From Sphingorhabdus sp. EL138 (GTDB lineage Bacteria; Pseudomonadota; Alphaproteobacteria; Sphingomonadales; Sphingomonadaceae), in the NCBI RefSeq assembly GCF_900258045.1, contig NZ_OGVD01000002.1:186001-250000 (forward strand): a stretch of 64,000 nt of DNA. Reading direction: 5' to 3'. This document shows, one piece after another, positions 16,705 through 26,397 of the stretch (position 1 is its first letter; every line of letters begins with the position of its first letter). The notes beneath the pieces were generated by a model that worked only from the letters and a program-made list of their open reading frames with translations, made no database searches and was not told where the DNA came from. Both the position numbers and the translations under genes were made by a program.

Positions 16705-17599
16705 TGCTCTTATCTCCGGCCGTCGGTTCTACGCGGACGCGGCGACCTTTCGACGTGAACACCAGATAGACACCTAGTAGCAGCATAGGCACGGTTAGCG
16801 TCTGCCCCATGGTCAGGCCCCAGCTTAAATTCTCGAGGCCTTTATCTGGCTGACGGAAGAACTCTACGGTGAATCGACTGAGGCCGTAAACCAAAAGGCC
16901 GGTGCCGACCAGCTTGCCCGGATGATAGCGCGCATCTGTTTTCCAGAAGAGCAAAGATGTTATGATGAAATAGAGTATCCCTTCCAGACCGGCTTCATAA
17001 AGTTGACTGGGATGGCGCGCGACTTCACCGCCCATCGGGAAGATGATTGCCCAGGGTACATCGGTGGCACGGCCCCAAAGTTCGCCGTTGACGAAATTGG
17101 CGAGACGGCCAAAGAGTAATCCGAACGGAATGACACAGGCGATATAGTCGCAGATGCGCAGGAAACTGAGTTTTTCCTTCCGGGATATGTACCAGATTGC
17201 GAGAACAACGCCCAAGACACCGCCATGCAGCGACATGCCGCCGTTCCAAACCTGCAAGATCTCGATCGGGTTTTGTAGGATTTCAGGTTTATAGAAAAAC
17301 ACATAACCAAGTCGTCCGCCGAGAATGATTCCCAGCGTCGCATAAAAGATCATGTCATCGGCGTGACGGCGCGCCAGTGGAGCGCCCGGTTCTTTGATTA
17401 GTTTCGTAAGATACCAATAACCGATCAATATACCGGCGAGATAAGCCAGCGAATACCATTTCAATTGGAAAAAACCGAGGTCAAGCGCGTTGGGAGACAG
17501 TCCCAATTCTTCAAATCGCGTAAATTGCGCTGCACTTGCAAGAATAATATCAATCAACTCTTTTCCCCGTCCGGTTTCATCGTCATATAGCAAGGGCAT
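16697..17599 (-). CDS. lgt: Prolipoprotein diacylglyceryl transferase
   Basis: 300 residues from ATG 17599. TTG 17557 has a closer purine-rich site (GGAAAAGAG) and would start at [10 protein letters not shown], nearer the family's usual N-terminus, so the first 14 residues are uncertain. Seven membrane helices. The Lgt signature is complete: [22 protein letters not shown] (active-site region), [20 protein letters not shown] and [13 protein letters not shown]. It adds diacylglycerol to the lipobox Cys of lipoproteins at the inner membrane, needed by the several lipoproteins in this window. Divergent from the acyl-CoA ligase gene. Confidence 0.96.
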   Translation of the reverse strand: MPLLYDDETGRGKELIDIILASAAQFTRFEELGLSPNALDLGFFQLKWYSLAYLAGILIGYWYLTKLIKEPGAPLARRHADDMIFYATLGIILGGRLGYVFFYKPEILQNPIEILQVWNGGMSLHGGVLGVVLAIWYISRKEKLSFLRICDYIACVIPFGLLFGRLANFVNGELWGRATDVPWAIIFPMGGEVARHPSQLYEAGLEGILYFIITSLLFWKTDARYHPGKLVGTGLLVYGLSRFTVEFFRQPDKGLENLSWGLTMGQTLTVPMLLLGVYLVFTSKGRRVRVEPTAGDKSIA

Positions 17600-17662
17600 A
17601 TAACGGGAAATTCTCCGATACCAAGAGAGAAACCCAAACTGACTTTGCGGGAGAAAATTGAA

Positions 17663-19369
17663 ATGCCATCGCCACTAGACGCTATGATCGACGAAACCCT
17701 GGGCGTCATGACACAGCCAGGACAGCTTTTGGAGCTTTCCTCGGTCAATAAATACGGCGTCGATATGCCGGTGTTCAAAAATGCTCCGAGCAATGTTTCG
17801 GACTTTTTTGCCTTTTTCTGCATGCAGAATGCAGACAAGGAATTTCTCGTCGATGGTGATATCCGGCTGACTTTTAAGGAAACTTATGCTGCGGCACGCG
17901 TGTTGGCTGGCGGATTGGTCGCCGGACATGGGGTTAAGAAAGGCGACCGGATCGGCATTGCCGCGCGCAACTCCGCCAACTGGATTATCCTAGATATGGC
18001 AATCACCATGGCGGGCGGTGTCTCCACCAAATTAAACGGTTGGTGGCAAGGCGATGAACTGGCCGATGGTATCGAAGATGTAAGTTGCTCGATTGTTTTT
18101 GCCGATGCCCAACGTGCAGCGCGCCTGAGCGAATCGGGACGCGACCATGGCGCAGAGGTGGTTTTGTTTGACCATGATCTTCCGCCGCTCGAAGGATTAA
18201 AGGCCTGTCTGGCAAAGGGCGGCGATGCGGAAACCCCGCTGCCGCAAATGGGACCAGAGGATAATGCGACGATATTATTCACCTCCGGTTCGACCGGACG
18301 CTCGAAAGGCGCCTATGCCGAGCACCGCTCGGTGGTGCAGGGGGCGATGAGTTTTGTGGGCGCCTTTGCCGTGATGGCGCATTTGATGGAAAAAGCCGGC
18401 ACATTGCCGGATATCCAGCCAACCGCTTTGGTGGCCGTACCGCTATTTCACGTTACCGCGTCGGTACCACTAGTTCTGGTGAGCTACGCGATTGGCCGCA
18501 AGCTGGTGATGCAGAAAAAATGGGACGCCGAAGAGGCAATGCGCCTGATCGAGAAGGAAAAAGTGACCTATTTCGTCGGCGTTCCGCTGATGAGTATGGA
18601 GATTTACGCGCATCCCAAGGTCAATGATTATGATCTCAGCACCTGTGTTTCCATGGCCGCTGGGGGCGCGCCGCGCCCGGTCGAGCATGTCAAAAGGATC
18701 AAGGAAGGCATGGGCAAGGGCTTTCCACTGATTGGCTACGGTCTCACCGAAACCAACGGTGTCGGCTGTTCCAACCAGAATGAAAATTATCTCGCCAAAC
18801 CGGACAGCACCGGTCGCGCCACGCCGCCGATTGTTGATGTTGGCATATTGGATGATGACGGCAACAAAGTTCCGCAAGGCGAGCGCGGTGAAGTATGCAT
18901 CCGTTCGTCTGCCAATTTCACCGGCTATTGGAATAACGAACAAGCGACCAAAGACGCTTTTACCGAAGACGGCTATTTCCGCACCGGCGATATCGGCTAT
19001 CTCGACGAAGACGGCTATCTGTTCATTGTCGACCGCAAGAAAGAAATTATCATTCGCGGCGGCGAGAATATCAGCTGTCAGGAAGTCGAAGCGGCGATTT
19101 ACAGCCACACCTCCGTGGCGGAAGCCTGCATATTTGGCGTTGAAGATGAACGGTTCGGTGAAGTTCCCGGCCTAGTTTATCATGTCAAAGATGGTGAGGC
19201 ATTGTCGCAAGACGAGCTTCTGGAATTCCTGAAAGACAAGCTCGCACCGTTCAAGATGCCGGTGCATATCTGGCAATATGAAGAACCGTTGCCGAAACTG
19301 GGTACAGCGAAAATCGCAAAAATCGTGCTGGCCAAGAAGCACCGGGAAATGCTGGCTGCCACGGGATGA
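17663..19369 (+). CDS. Fatty-acyl-CoA ligase-like adenylate-forming enzyme
   Basis: 568 residues from ATG 17663 (GGGAG eight to nine bases upstream). ANL-superfamily motifs are in order: P-loop [14 protein letters not shown], substrate-pocket region [10 protein letters not shown]5 [13 protein letters not shown]7 [20 protein letters not shown] and A8 [15 protein letters not shown], then the C-terminal catalytic lysine region KLGTAKIAK. It activates a carboxylic acid, probably a medium or long acyl chain or aryl acid, to the CoA thioester through an acyl-AMP. Its stop overlaps the glnD start (ATGA), giving an odd but real coupling of acyl activation and nitrogen sensing. Confidence 0.9.
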   Translation: MPSPLDAMIDETLGVMTQPGQLLELSSVNKYGVDMPVFKNAPSNVSDFFAFFCMQNADKEFLVDGDIRLTFKETYAAARVLAGGLVAGHGVKKGDRIGIAARNSANWIILDMAITMAGGVSTKLNGWWQGDELADGIEDVSCSIVFADAQRAARLSESGRDHGAEVVLFDHDLPPLEGLKACLAKGGDAETPLPQMGPEDNATILFTSGSTGRSKGAYAEHRSVVQGAMSFVGAFAVMAHLMEKAGTLPDIQPTALVAVPLFHVTASVPLVLVSYAIGRKLVMQKKWDAEEAMRLIEKEKVTYFVGVPLMSMEIYAHPKVNDYDLSTCVSMAAGGAPRPVEHVKRIKEGMGKGFPLIGYGLTETNGVGCSNQNENYLAKPDSTGRATPPIVDVGILDDDGNKVPQGERGEVCIRSSANFTGYWNNEQATKDAFTEDGYFRTGDIGYLDEDGYLFIVDRKKEIIIRGGENISCQEVEAAIYSHTSVAEACIFGVEDERFGEVPGLVYHVKDGEALSQDELLEFLKDKLAPFKMPVHIWQYEEPLPKLGTAKIAKIVLAKKHREMLAATG

Positions 19370-22149
19370 ATGCACGCGCCAATATACCCAGGCCGGCAAG
19401 CGATCCGGGGAAACGGATTGTCCGGCAGCGGGATATTGTCGACCGTCGCAAGTTGGTTGAGGCGATAGAAGCACTTATCGCTGAGCATGGCATAACCAAA
19501 GCACGTCCACAAATATTACCTCTGCTACAAGAGGCGTTGGCAAATGGCCGGGCAGAGATCAGCCTGCGATTAATGGAGAAACCTTCTGCAGGACATGAAG
19601 CGGCAGCCGCGCAATCTTTTCTGATCGACCAGTTAGTGCGGATCATCCATGATATCGCTGTTGGTCATCAATATCCCGTGAACAATCCTTCATCGGGCGA
19701 GCGTATAGCAGTGATGGCGGTTGGCGGTTACGGGCGGGGTGAGATGGCACCGCATAGCGATGTCGATATCGCCTTTTTAACCCCGTTCAAGCAGACCAGC
19801 TGGACCGAGCAAGCGGTGGAAGCAATGCTCTACTGGCTTTGGGACTTGGGCCTGAAAGTCGGTCAGAGCAGCCGTTCTATCGACGAGATGGTGCGGATGG
19901 CGAATGAAGATCTCAGCATTCGTACCGCTTTGCTGGAAGGCCGCTATATCTGGGGTGATACCGAAGTTTATGAAGAAGCAAAGGCCCGCTTTTACGCCGA
20001 TGTGGTCTCAGGCACGGATCGTACTTTCGTCTCTGAAAAGCTGGCAGAACGCGACGCCCGGCATGTCCGCATGGGTGATAGCAGGTATGTCGTCGAACCC
20101 AATGTCAAGGAAGGCAAAGGGGGGATGCGCGATCTGCAGACGCTTTATTGGATAGGCAAATATATCCACCGAGTGACCTCTGCGGAAGAGCTGGTTGATG
20201 TTGGCCTGCTGACAGCAGATGAGTTCAGGCGTTTTCGCAAGGCTGCCAATTTCCTCTGGGCGGTACGTTGTCATATGCATGATATGACGGGGCGGGCAGA
20301 GGATCGTTTAACTTTCGACCTGCAGCCCGGTGTTGCTGAGCGGATGCGCTTTGCTGACCGGCCCGGCAAGTCGGCCGTAGAGCGTTTCATGCAATATTAT
20401 TTCCTGAACGCCAAAGTCGTCGGTAACCTTACTGGCGTCTTTCTCGCTCATCTCGATGAGACTCATAATGCCGGGGTAAGACGCTTCATCCCTAACATTA
20501 CTCGGAGGCCAAAAAAGCTGAAGGGCTTTACACTGGACCGTGGCCGACTGGCTTTGCCAGAGGAAAATTTCTTTGAAGAAGACCCGGTCCGGTTGATCGA
20601 AATTTTCCACCTCGCGGATAAGCATGAACTGGAAATCCATCCGCTGGCGATGCGCGCTGCGCGGCGAGACGCAAAGCTGATCACCAACAAGATCCGAAAG
20701 GACCGGCGGGCAAATAAGCTGTTCCTCGACGTGCTCTGTTCGCCACGCGATCCCGAACTGGTTCTGCGGTGGATGAATGAAGCTTCTATATTCGGGCGCT
20801 TCATTCCCGATTTCGGCAGGGTTGTCGCACAGATGCAATTTGACATGTATCATCATTATACGGTGGATGAACATAGCATTCGCGCTATCGGGCTGCTCTC
20901 CAGGATTGCCAGCGGTGATCTGGTTGAAGACCACCCTAACTCGACCGAGACAATCAGGAAGCTCAAAAACCGGCGGGTGTTGTTCGTGGCGACCTTGTTG
21001 CATGATATTGCCAAAGGGCGAGGCGGTGATCACAGCATATTGGGCGCTGAAGTCGCGATGAAGTTGTGTCCGCGGCTGGGGCTTGAGCCTTATGAAACCG
21101 AACTGGTGGCGTGGCTGGTGCGGCATCATTTGCTGATGTCAGCCATGGCGTTCAAACGCGACCTGTCTGATTTCAAAACCATTCAGGATTTTGTCAGTCA
21201 GGTAAAGAGCATTGAGCGACTTCGTCTGCTGACGGTCTTGACGGTTGTTGATATTCGCGCCGTGGGACCGGGCGTTTGGAACAGTTGGAAAAGGCAGCTC
21301 CTAACGGATCTTTTTCAGGCGGCCGAGGAAATGTTGCTGCTCGGTCATAAGCAGCGTGGCCGAAAAGAACGGATCGCTGAGAAAAAGGCGGTCTTGTCCG
21401 AGGCGCTGGACATTCCCAAAATACAGTTTTCCAAACTGGCAAGACGCCTGACCGATCCTTATTGGATCGCCGAGCCGGATGATATCATCGCACATAATGC
21501 CCGGCTGATGCTGCGAGCGGGTGATGATAGTCTGGCAATTTCCGCAGATGCCTATCCAGAGCGGGGTGCTACACTGGTGACGATTTATGCGGCCGATCAT
21601 CCCGGCCTGTTCTATCGCATTGCGGGCGGCATTCATGTTGCTGGCGGTAACATTATCGATGCGCGGATTCACACCACGCGGGATGGAATGGCGCTGGACA
21701 ATTTTCTGGTACAGGACCAGCACAGTCAGCCGTTTGCAGAAGACACGCAGCTTACGCGCTTGAAACGGGCGGTTGAGGACGCATTGGCCAACCGGTCGAA
21801 ACTGACCACAAAACTGGAGGCCAGACCACTGGCTCATAGCCGTGCCGGGGCGTTTAATATCGTTCCCAATGCGACTGTCGACAACGATGCATCCAATCGC
21901 TTTACGGTAGTGGAAGTAACGGCACAGGACCGGCCTGCTTTGCTGAACGAACTGGCTTATGCCCTCTTCGAATCCAAAGTCACGGTGCACAGCGCCCATA
22001 TCGCCACCTATGGTGAGCGCGCAGTTGATACTTTTTATATTACTGATTTACTCGGCGGAAAAATTGAAGCCAAAACTCGGTTGAACAATCTGAAAAAGAG
22101 ACTGGTTAAGGCGGCAGAGCAGAAAGAAGCAGAGAAATCGGCTGCCTAG
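19366..22149 (+). CDS. glnD: [Protein-PII] uridylyltransferase/uridylyl-removing enzyme
   Basis: 927 residues, the usual GlnD length. The nucleotidyltransferase motif GGYGRGEMAPHSDVD begins at residue 120 with the two catalytic Asp. GKGGMRDLQTLYWI is conserved in GlnD. The HD domain (about 500-620) shows LLHDIAKGRGGDHS and VRHHLLMS. Two C-terminal ACT domains begin at about 740 (ATLVTIYAADHPGLFYRIAGG) and 845 (RFTVVEVTAQDRPALLNELA) and bind glutamine. It modifies PII according to glutamine level and so sets nitrogen regulation. The start overlaps the upstream acyl-CoA ligase stop. The stop shares CTAG with the convergent DUF177 gene. Confidence 0.97.
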   Translation: MNARANIPRPASDPGKRIVRQRDIVDRRKLVEAIEALIAEHGITKARPQILPLLQEALANGRAEISLRLMEKPSAGHEAAAAQSFLIDQLVRIIHDIAVGHQYPVNNPSSGERIAVMAVGGYGRGEMAPHSDVDIAFLTPFKQTSWTEQAVEAMLYWLWDLGLKVGQSSRSIDEMVRMANEDLSIRTALLEGRYIWGDTEVYEEAKARFYADVVSGTDRTFVSEKLAERDARHVRMGDSRYVVEPNVKEGKGGMRDLQTLYWIGKYIHRVTSAEELVDVGLLTADEFRRFRKAANFLWAVRCHMHDMTGRAEDRLTFDLQPGVAERMRFADRPGKSAVERFMQYYFLNAKVVGNLTGVFLAHLDETHNAGVRRFIPNITRRPKKLKGFTLDRGRLALPEENFFEEDPVRLIEIFHLADKHELEIHPLAMRAARRDAKLITNKIRKDRRANKLFLDVLCSPRDPELVLRWMNEASIFGRFIPDFGRVVAQMQFDMYHHYTVDEHSIRAIGLLSRIASGDLVEDHPNSTETIRKLKNRRVLFVATLLHDIAKGRGGDHSILGAEVAMKLCPRLGLEPYETELVAWLVRHHLLMSAMAFKRDLSDFKTIQDFVSQVKSIERLRLLTVLTVVDIRAVGPGVWNSWKRQLLTDLFQAAEEMLLLGHKQRGRKERIAEKKAVLSEALDIPKIQFSKLARRLTDPYWIAEPDDIIAHNARLMLRAGDDSLAISADAYPERGATLVTIYAADHPGLFYRIAGGIHVAGGNIIDARIHTTRDGMALDNFLVQDQHSQPFAEDTQLTRLKRAVEDALANRSKLTTKLEARPLAHSRAGAFNIVPNATVDNDASNRFTVVEVTAQDRPALLNELAYALFESKVTVHSAHIATYGERAVDTFYITDLLGGKIEAKTRLNNLKKRLVKAAEQKEAEKSAA

Positions 22150-22703
22150 CTGGGTTTATTTTCCCCAAGGCCCGCTTTGAGCGCTGCTAGCGCGCCAAAA
22201 GGACCGGCCTCTTCTTCGCTTTTGAGGCCCTTCTTCTCTGCTATGCTATTCGCATCCGGCCCTCGTGGATATGGGTCAAGCGCTAGATAAAGCGTTTGCG
22301 CAACGGCCTCTCCAAGGTCGATTTGAGCAGCCTCATATTCGATTGTGTCGCAGTCTTCGGACTCTAGTTCGATTTCCTCTTCGCCGGGCGGTGTGTCGGT
22401 TTTTTCTACGAAGATTATGTTAAACGGCTCGTCAACGTGGACGGGAAATGGCTGACCGCTGATCGCGCACGATTGATGCAGTTCGGAATGGATTGTACCA
22501 GTGAAAATGATTTTCTCTTCATTCGCCTCCAGACGATAGTCCGCTGTGATTGCTTCTATGGAAGGCAAGTCAAAGCGTTTGGCTAGTGCTCGACGCTGAT
22601 TTTCGTCGGCGACAATTTGCCCTTTTATTGCCATGCCCCCGATGTCCGACAGCTTTATGATATCGGACAGTTCGGGGGGAGGCAGCGGCTGTGATCTAGT
22701 CAT
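22146..22703 (-). CDS. YceD/DUF177-family protein
   Basis: 185 residues. The DUF177 core is visible: a KGQIVADENQRRALAKRFDLPSI segment, then FTGTIHSELHQSCAISGQPF, where one Cys of the usual pair remains (HQSCAISGQP), an acidic EEEIELESEDCDTIEY region and IDLGEAVAQTLYLALDPYPR. Family members (E. coli YceD, plant DCL) are linked to 23S rRNA processing, but the biochemistry is poorly known. It overlaps the next gene upstream by four bases. No rpmF or plsX follows, because glnD occupies the position where plsX is often found. Confidence 0.88.
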   Translation of the reverse strand: MTRSQPLPPPELSDIIKLSDIGGMAIKGQIVADENQRRALAKRFDLPSIEAITADYRLEANEEKIIFTGTIHSELHQSCAISGQPFPVHVDEPFNIIFVEKTDTPPGEEEIELESEDCDTIEYEAAQIDLGEAVAQTLYLALDPYPRGPDANSIAEKKGLKSEEEAGPFGALAALKAGLGENKPS

Positions 22704-23227
22704 GGTCTGGCCTCTGCGATATCTCCGGCAATTACTTGGCTGGTCGTAGCGGCGGAAAGCCGGTTAAAAAAATGTGCGAAATTCTTGGTGGTGAATTGCA
22801 GCGCTGCCTGTTCCGGTATTTCGCCGCGATATAGGTTGCGTGTCAACGCTTCGTCGAGGCTGGCATTTTCTATCAGAGCATCCCTATAAGCCCCTAAACG
22901 CCCGCCTAGCGCGCCCATCATCTCACCCACCCGTTTACCGACTATTAAGTCGCCAATGCCGATCTGTCGCAACTGACCTTCCATATCCGTAACAAATAAT
23001 TCCGTAAGCCAGGCTATTTCCTGCTTGGCTTCTTCGGTTTGGTCCAGGCGGATCAACACGGCGCACAAAATCGCAGCAATCATATCAAAGCGGCCGTCGA
23101 GCGTGTCAGGAACGCCGCCTTTTTCATACCAGTCAATACGTCGGCCCTCGGCAATAATGCTACCATATAGTGGCTGCATGACCCTGTTGGCGTTTTTTCG
23201 CCCGAGTAACGCGTTCAAGAATGACAT
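22700..23227 (-). CDS. Ubiquinol-cytochrome c chaperone (Cbp3-like)
   Basis: 175 residues of the Ubiq_cyt_C_chap family. The hallmarks are YEKGGVPDTLDGRFDMIAAILC near the N-terminus, LTELFVTDMEGQLRQIGIGDLIVGKRV in the middle, and a C-terminal helical end. The mitochondrial relative Cbp3/UQCC1 assists cytochrome b synthesis and bc1 assembly; the bacterial protein is presumed to help complex III assembly. It is translationally coupled to the DUF177 gene and divergent from bamE, the order seen in many alphaproteobacteria. Confidence 0.88.
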   Translation of the reverse strand: MSFLNALLGRKNANRVMQPLYGSIIAEGRRIDWYEKGGVPDTLDGRFDMIAAILCAVLIRLDQTEEAKQEIAWLTELFVTDMEGQLRQIGIGDLIVGKRVGEMMGALGGRLGAYRDALIENASLDEALTRNLYRGEIPEQAALQFTTKNFAHFFNRLSAATTSQVIAGDIAEARP

Positions 23228-23358
23228 GATTTTAAACCCCGAATTTCGTTTAAGATATACCCGGCTGGTGACCGCTTATGTTAAGACTACATACAGGGGA
23301 TATTGATATTTGTACGGCGAGATGCAATGGGCCTTATGATTAGCAGGAAATAAACTGT

Positions 23359-23364
23359 TATAAT
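23359..23364 (+). promoter_or_regulatory. Candidate extended -10 promoter for bamE
   Basis: A perfect TATAAT preceded by TGT, giving the TGn extended -10 form, 63 bases upstream of the bamE ATG. The -35 region is poor (TTATGA about 19 bases upstream), as expected for an extended -10 promoter. Confidence 0.4.
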
Positions 23365-23426
23365 CATCAAAGCCAACCCAAATGGCCTAGTAATCTTTGG
23401 GGCGGACGTTTTGGAGAATCGAGTTG

Positions 23427-23909
23427 ATGCGTAGCCAATTGAAAATACACGCTGTAATGACCGGTCTGGTTGCAGGCGGGTTGTTGCTTTCCGGCTGTTC
23501 ACAGGTCCGCGGTCATCAGGGTTATATTGTTGATCGGGTTATTACAGATGCAATTCAGCCTGGGATAGACAACCGGCAGTCTGTTGAGGCATCACTGGGA
23601 CGTCCGACTTTTACCGGACAATTTGATGAAAATACCTGGTATTATGTCTCCCGTGAAACCAAACAACTCGCCTTTAACTCGCCGACGCCTCGGGACCAGA
23701 TGGTTATGCGCGTAACTTTTGACGAAGCTGGGAACGTGACTGCAGTGGATCGCACAGGTCTGGAGCTGGTGGCGAGTATCAGTCCGGACGGCGACACGAC
23801 GCCCACTCTGGGCCGCGAACGCTCTTTCTTCCAAGAGCTGTTTGGCAATATAGGAGCAGTTGGCGCACCGGGTGCGCAAGGCCGTAGTAACGACCCGACC
23901 CGACCTTAA
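23427..23909 (+). CDS. bamE: Outer-membrane assembly lipoprotein BamE
   Basis: 160 residues from ATG 23427, chosen because GGAGAATCGAG precedes it and the signal peptide then starts correctly. Lipobox LSGC places the lipidated Cys near residue 23. The SmpA/OmlA core is present: QPGIDNRQSVEASLGRPTFTG, then TWYYVSRETKQLAF and VMRVTFDEAGNVTAVDR. It is a subunit of the BAM complex at the inner face of the outer membrane and depends on the Lgt encoded about 6 kb to the left. The C-terminal region FFQELFGNIGAVGAPG is typical of the alphaproteobacterial version. Divergent from the bc1-chaperone gene. Confidence 0.93.
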   Translation: MRSQLKIHAVMTGLVAGGLLLSGCSQVRGHQGYIVDRVITDAIQPGIDNRQSVEASLGRPTFTGQFDENTWYYVSRETKQLAFNSPTPRDQMVMRVTFDEAGNVTAVDRTGLELVASISPDGDTTPTLGRERSFFQELFGNIGAVGAPGAQGRSNDPTRP

Positions 23910-23944
23910 AGATTATCCCAGCTGACATGCCAGCAGTGGCGTCG

Positions 23945-26245
23945 CTATTTAGCGATTCCACTTGCAGCAAGTACTGCCAGCGTCACCAGTTCTGATGCCG
24001 TCGATGCCATGGTGGCAATCTGAACCGGTTTATCAAGGCCTACCAGCATTGGTCCGATCACAGCATCCCCGCCCAGTTCGCGCAGCAATTTGGCCGACAG
24101 ATTGGCCGATTGCAATCCAGGCATGACCAGCACATTGGCAGGACCGGATAGACGGTTAAACGGATAGTTCGCCATCAATTTGGGGTTCAGTGCGACATCG
24201 GGAGCCATCTCTCCCTCATATTCGAAACTGACCCGGCGGCTGTCCAATTCAGCAACCGCCTCCCGGATATTCTCCAGCCAGCGACCGGCCGGATTGCCGA
24301 AAGTCGAATAACTCAGGAAAGCAACACGTGGTTCATGACCCATTTTCCGGGCCACCGCTGCGGTTTGTTCCGCGATATCGGCCAGTTCTTCGGCCGAAGG
24401 TCGCTCGTTGACCGTGGTATCCGCCATGAAAACCGTGTGACTTTGTCCAACCATCACATGAATGCCCTGTGGTGTGCGGTCTTTTTCAATGTCGATGACC
24501 CTGGCAATATCCTTGAAGGTCTGGGAATAGGGGCGGGTTACTCCGGTAATCATCGCTTCGCCCTGATCCATGGCAAGCAGCGCAGAGCCGAAAATATTGC
24601 GATCCTGGTTGACCATCCGTTTGATGTCACGTTCCATATGGCCTTTGCGGTGCAGACGCTCATAGAGCATGTTGACCATGTCCGGGACCAGCGGGCTATT
24701 GCGTGAGTTATGGATTTCAAACCGGTCGGGATCACTAACGCCCAGTTCACTGAGCTTTTCGCGCACGCGATCATCACGGCCAACCAGTACCGGTGTCCCA
24801 TAGCCGCCATCTTGAAACTGAATGGCTGCGCGCAACACAACATCTTCTTCGGCTTCTGCAAAAATAACCCGTTTAGGGGCTATGCGGCAGGCTTCATAAG
24901 CTTGCGTAAGCACTGACGTGGTTGGGTTTAGTCGTGCTTTCAGGCTCTGACGATAGGCATCCATATCGTCGATAGGTTTTTGCGCAACACCGCTGTCCAT
25001 TGCGGCCTTGGCAACCGCAGCGGAAACCACGTCCATCAAGCGCGGATCAAATGGCGCCGGGATGATATAATCTACGCCGAAAGTGGGTGCTTGCCCGCCA
25101 TAAGCTGCGGCTACCTCTTCGGGAACCTGTTCGCGTGCCAGTTCGGCTATGGCCGTAGCCGCCGCTACCTTCATCTCGTCGTTGATCCGGGTGGCGCGAA
25201 CATCAAGAGCGCCGCGGAAAATGAATGGAAAGCCGAGGACGTTGTTGACCTGATTGGGATAATCCGACCGTCCGGTGGCGACAATTGCGTCGGGCCGGGC
25301 CGCCTTGGCATCGGGCGGGGTGATTTCCGGATCAGGATTGGCCATCGCAAAGATAATCGGCTTGTCGGCCATATCCTTGACCATTTCCGGTTTCAGCGCG
25401 CCTGCCGCCGAGAGGCCAAGAAATACATCTGCGTCCTTCAGCGCTTCGGTCAGGTCGCGGGCATCCGTATCAATCGCATGCGCCGATTTCCATTGATCGA
25501 CATTGTCGCGGCCCCGATAGATGACGCCGCTGCGATCACACATGGTGAGATTGTCATGTGGAACACCCATCGCCTTGATCAGCGCTGCGCAGGCAATGGC
25601 TGCGGCGCCAGCGCCATTGACGACGACTTTGATGTCCTCGACCTTGCGATCAGTCAGCAGGCAGGCATTGATGATCCCGGCTGCCGCAATAATCGCGGTG
25701 CCGTGCTGGTCATCATGGAATACCGGAATATTCATCCGGTCGCGCAAGGTTTGCTCGATAATGAAACAGGCCGGTGCGCCAATATCTTCCAGATTAATGC
25801 CGCCAAAGCTGGGCTCCATCAGCTCGACCGCGTTGATAAAGGCTTCGGTATCTTCGGTATTCAGTTCGAGGTCGATTGAGTCGACATCGGCAAAGCGTTT
25901 GAACAGGACGGCCTTGCCCTCCATTACGGGTTTGGACGCGAGTGCGCCTAAATTGCCAAGGCCCAAAATGGCGGTGCCGTTTGAGATCACTGCAACCAAA
26001 TTACCTTTGGCGGTGTAGTCATAAGCGGTCGATGGATCTTCGGCGATAGCGCGGACCGGTACTGCGACACCGGGCGAATAAGCGAGACTCAAGTCCCTCT
26101 GGGTAGCCATTGGTTTGGATGCCACAATCTCGATTTTGCCGGGACGTCCGTGAGAGTGGAATAATAATGCTTCGCGTTCAGAAAATTCTACGTTGCTCTC
26201 GTTTTTATCGGCCAAATTATCTCTCCGTGATTCAGATTTTGGCAT
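23945..26245 (-). CDS. maeB: NADP-dependent malic enzyme with C-terminal phosphotransacetylase-like domain
   Basis: About 766 residues from ATG 26245 (AGGGG directly upstream); the longer open frame to 26344 has a non-conserved leader. The N-terminal malic enzyme is recognised by YSPGVAVPV, GNLVAVISNGTAILGLGNLGA, the catalytic Lys region KAVLFKRFADVDSIDLE and FHDDQHGTAIIAAAGI. The NAD(P)-binding region is VVNGAGAAAIACA. From about 430 to the end it resembles phosphate acetyltransferase (KRVIFAEAEEDVVLRAA, then FLSYSTFGNP and ANVLVMPGLQSANLS), usually regulatory and inactive in such hybrids. It converts malate to pyruvate and CO2 with NADPH. Divergent from mutS. Confidence 0.94.
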   Translation of the reverse strand: MPKSESRRDNLADKNESNVEFSEREALLFHSHGRPGKIEIVASKPMATQRDLSLAYSPGVAVPVRAIAEDPSTAYDYTAKGNLVAVISNGTAILGLGNLGALASKPVMEGKAVLFKRFADVDSIDLELNTEDTEAFINAVELMEPSFGGINLEDIGAPACFIIEQTLRDRMNIPVFHDDQHGTAIIAAAGIINACLLTDRKVEDIKVVVNGAGAAAIACAALIKAMGVPHDNLTMCDRSGVIYRGRDNVDQWKSAHAIDTDARDLTEALKDADVFLGLSAAGALKPEMVKDMADKPIIFAMANPDPEITPPDAKAARPDAIVATGRSDYPNQVNNVLGFPFIFRGALDVRATRINDEMKVAAATAIAELAREQVPEEVAAAYGGQAPTFGVDYIIPAPFDPRLMDVVSAAVAKAAMDSGVAQKPIDDMDAYRQSLKARLNPTTSVLTQAYEACRIAPKRVIFAEAEEDVVLRAAIQFQDGGYGTPVLVGRDDRVREKLSELGVSDPDRFEIHNSRNSPLVPDMVNMLYERLHRKGHMERDIKRMVNQDRNIFGSALLAMDQGEAMITGVTRPYSQTFKDIARVIDIEKDRTPQGIHVMVGQSHTVFMADTTVNERPSAEELADIAEQTAAVARKMGHEPRVAFLSYSTFGNPAGRWLENIREAVAELDSRRVSFEYEGEMAPDVALNPKLMANYPFNRLSGPANVLVMPGLQSANLSAKLLRELGGDAVIGPMLVGLDKPVQIATMASTASELVTLAVLAASGIAK

Positions 26246-26339
26246 CCCCTGCCAACGTGCTGCGCGTCCCGAAACGTGCCTACTCTGAATGATGGGCATT
26301 GGGCAAGGCCTGCTACAATGCTGATTTGGAATAATAGAA

Positions 26340-26357
26340 TCCAATTATGGAATTGGA
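26340..26357. repeat. Perfect 7-4-7 inverted repeat upstream of mutS
   Basis: TCCAATT, a four-base ATGG centre, then AATTGGA: seven perfect pairs. It lies 40 bases before the mutS start, between mutS and the divergent malic-enzyme gene. It could be a regulator dyad or a leader hairpin. It does not match the alphaproteobacterial LexA consensus (GTTC-N7-GTTC). Confidence 0.35.
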
Positions 26358-26397
26358 CCTCTTTTATGTCCCGCCATAGTTCGCTATCGCTTCTGTC

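Noticed and set aside
24980-25879. A 299-codon plus-strand frame inside the malic enzyme gene
   Set aside because: Antisense shadow of a strongly supported enzyme; no motif or ribosome site.
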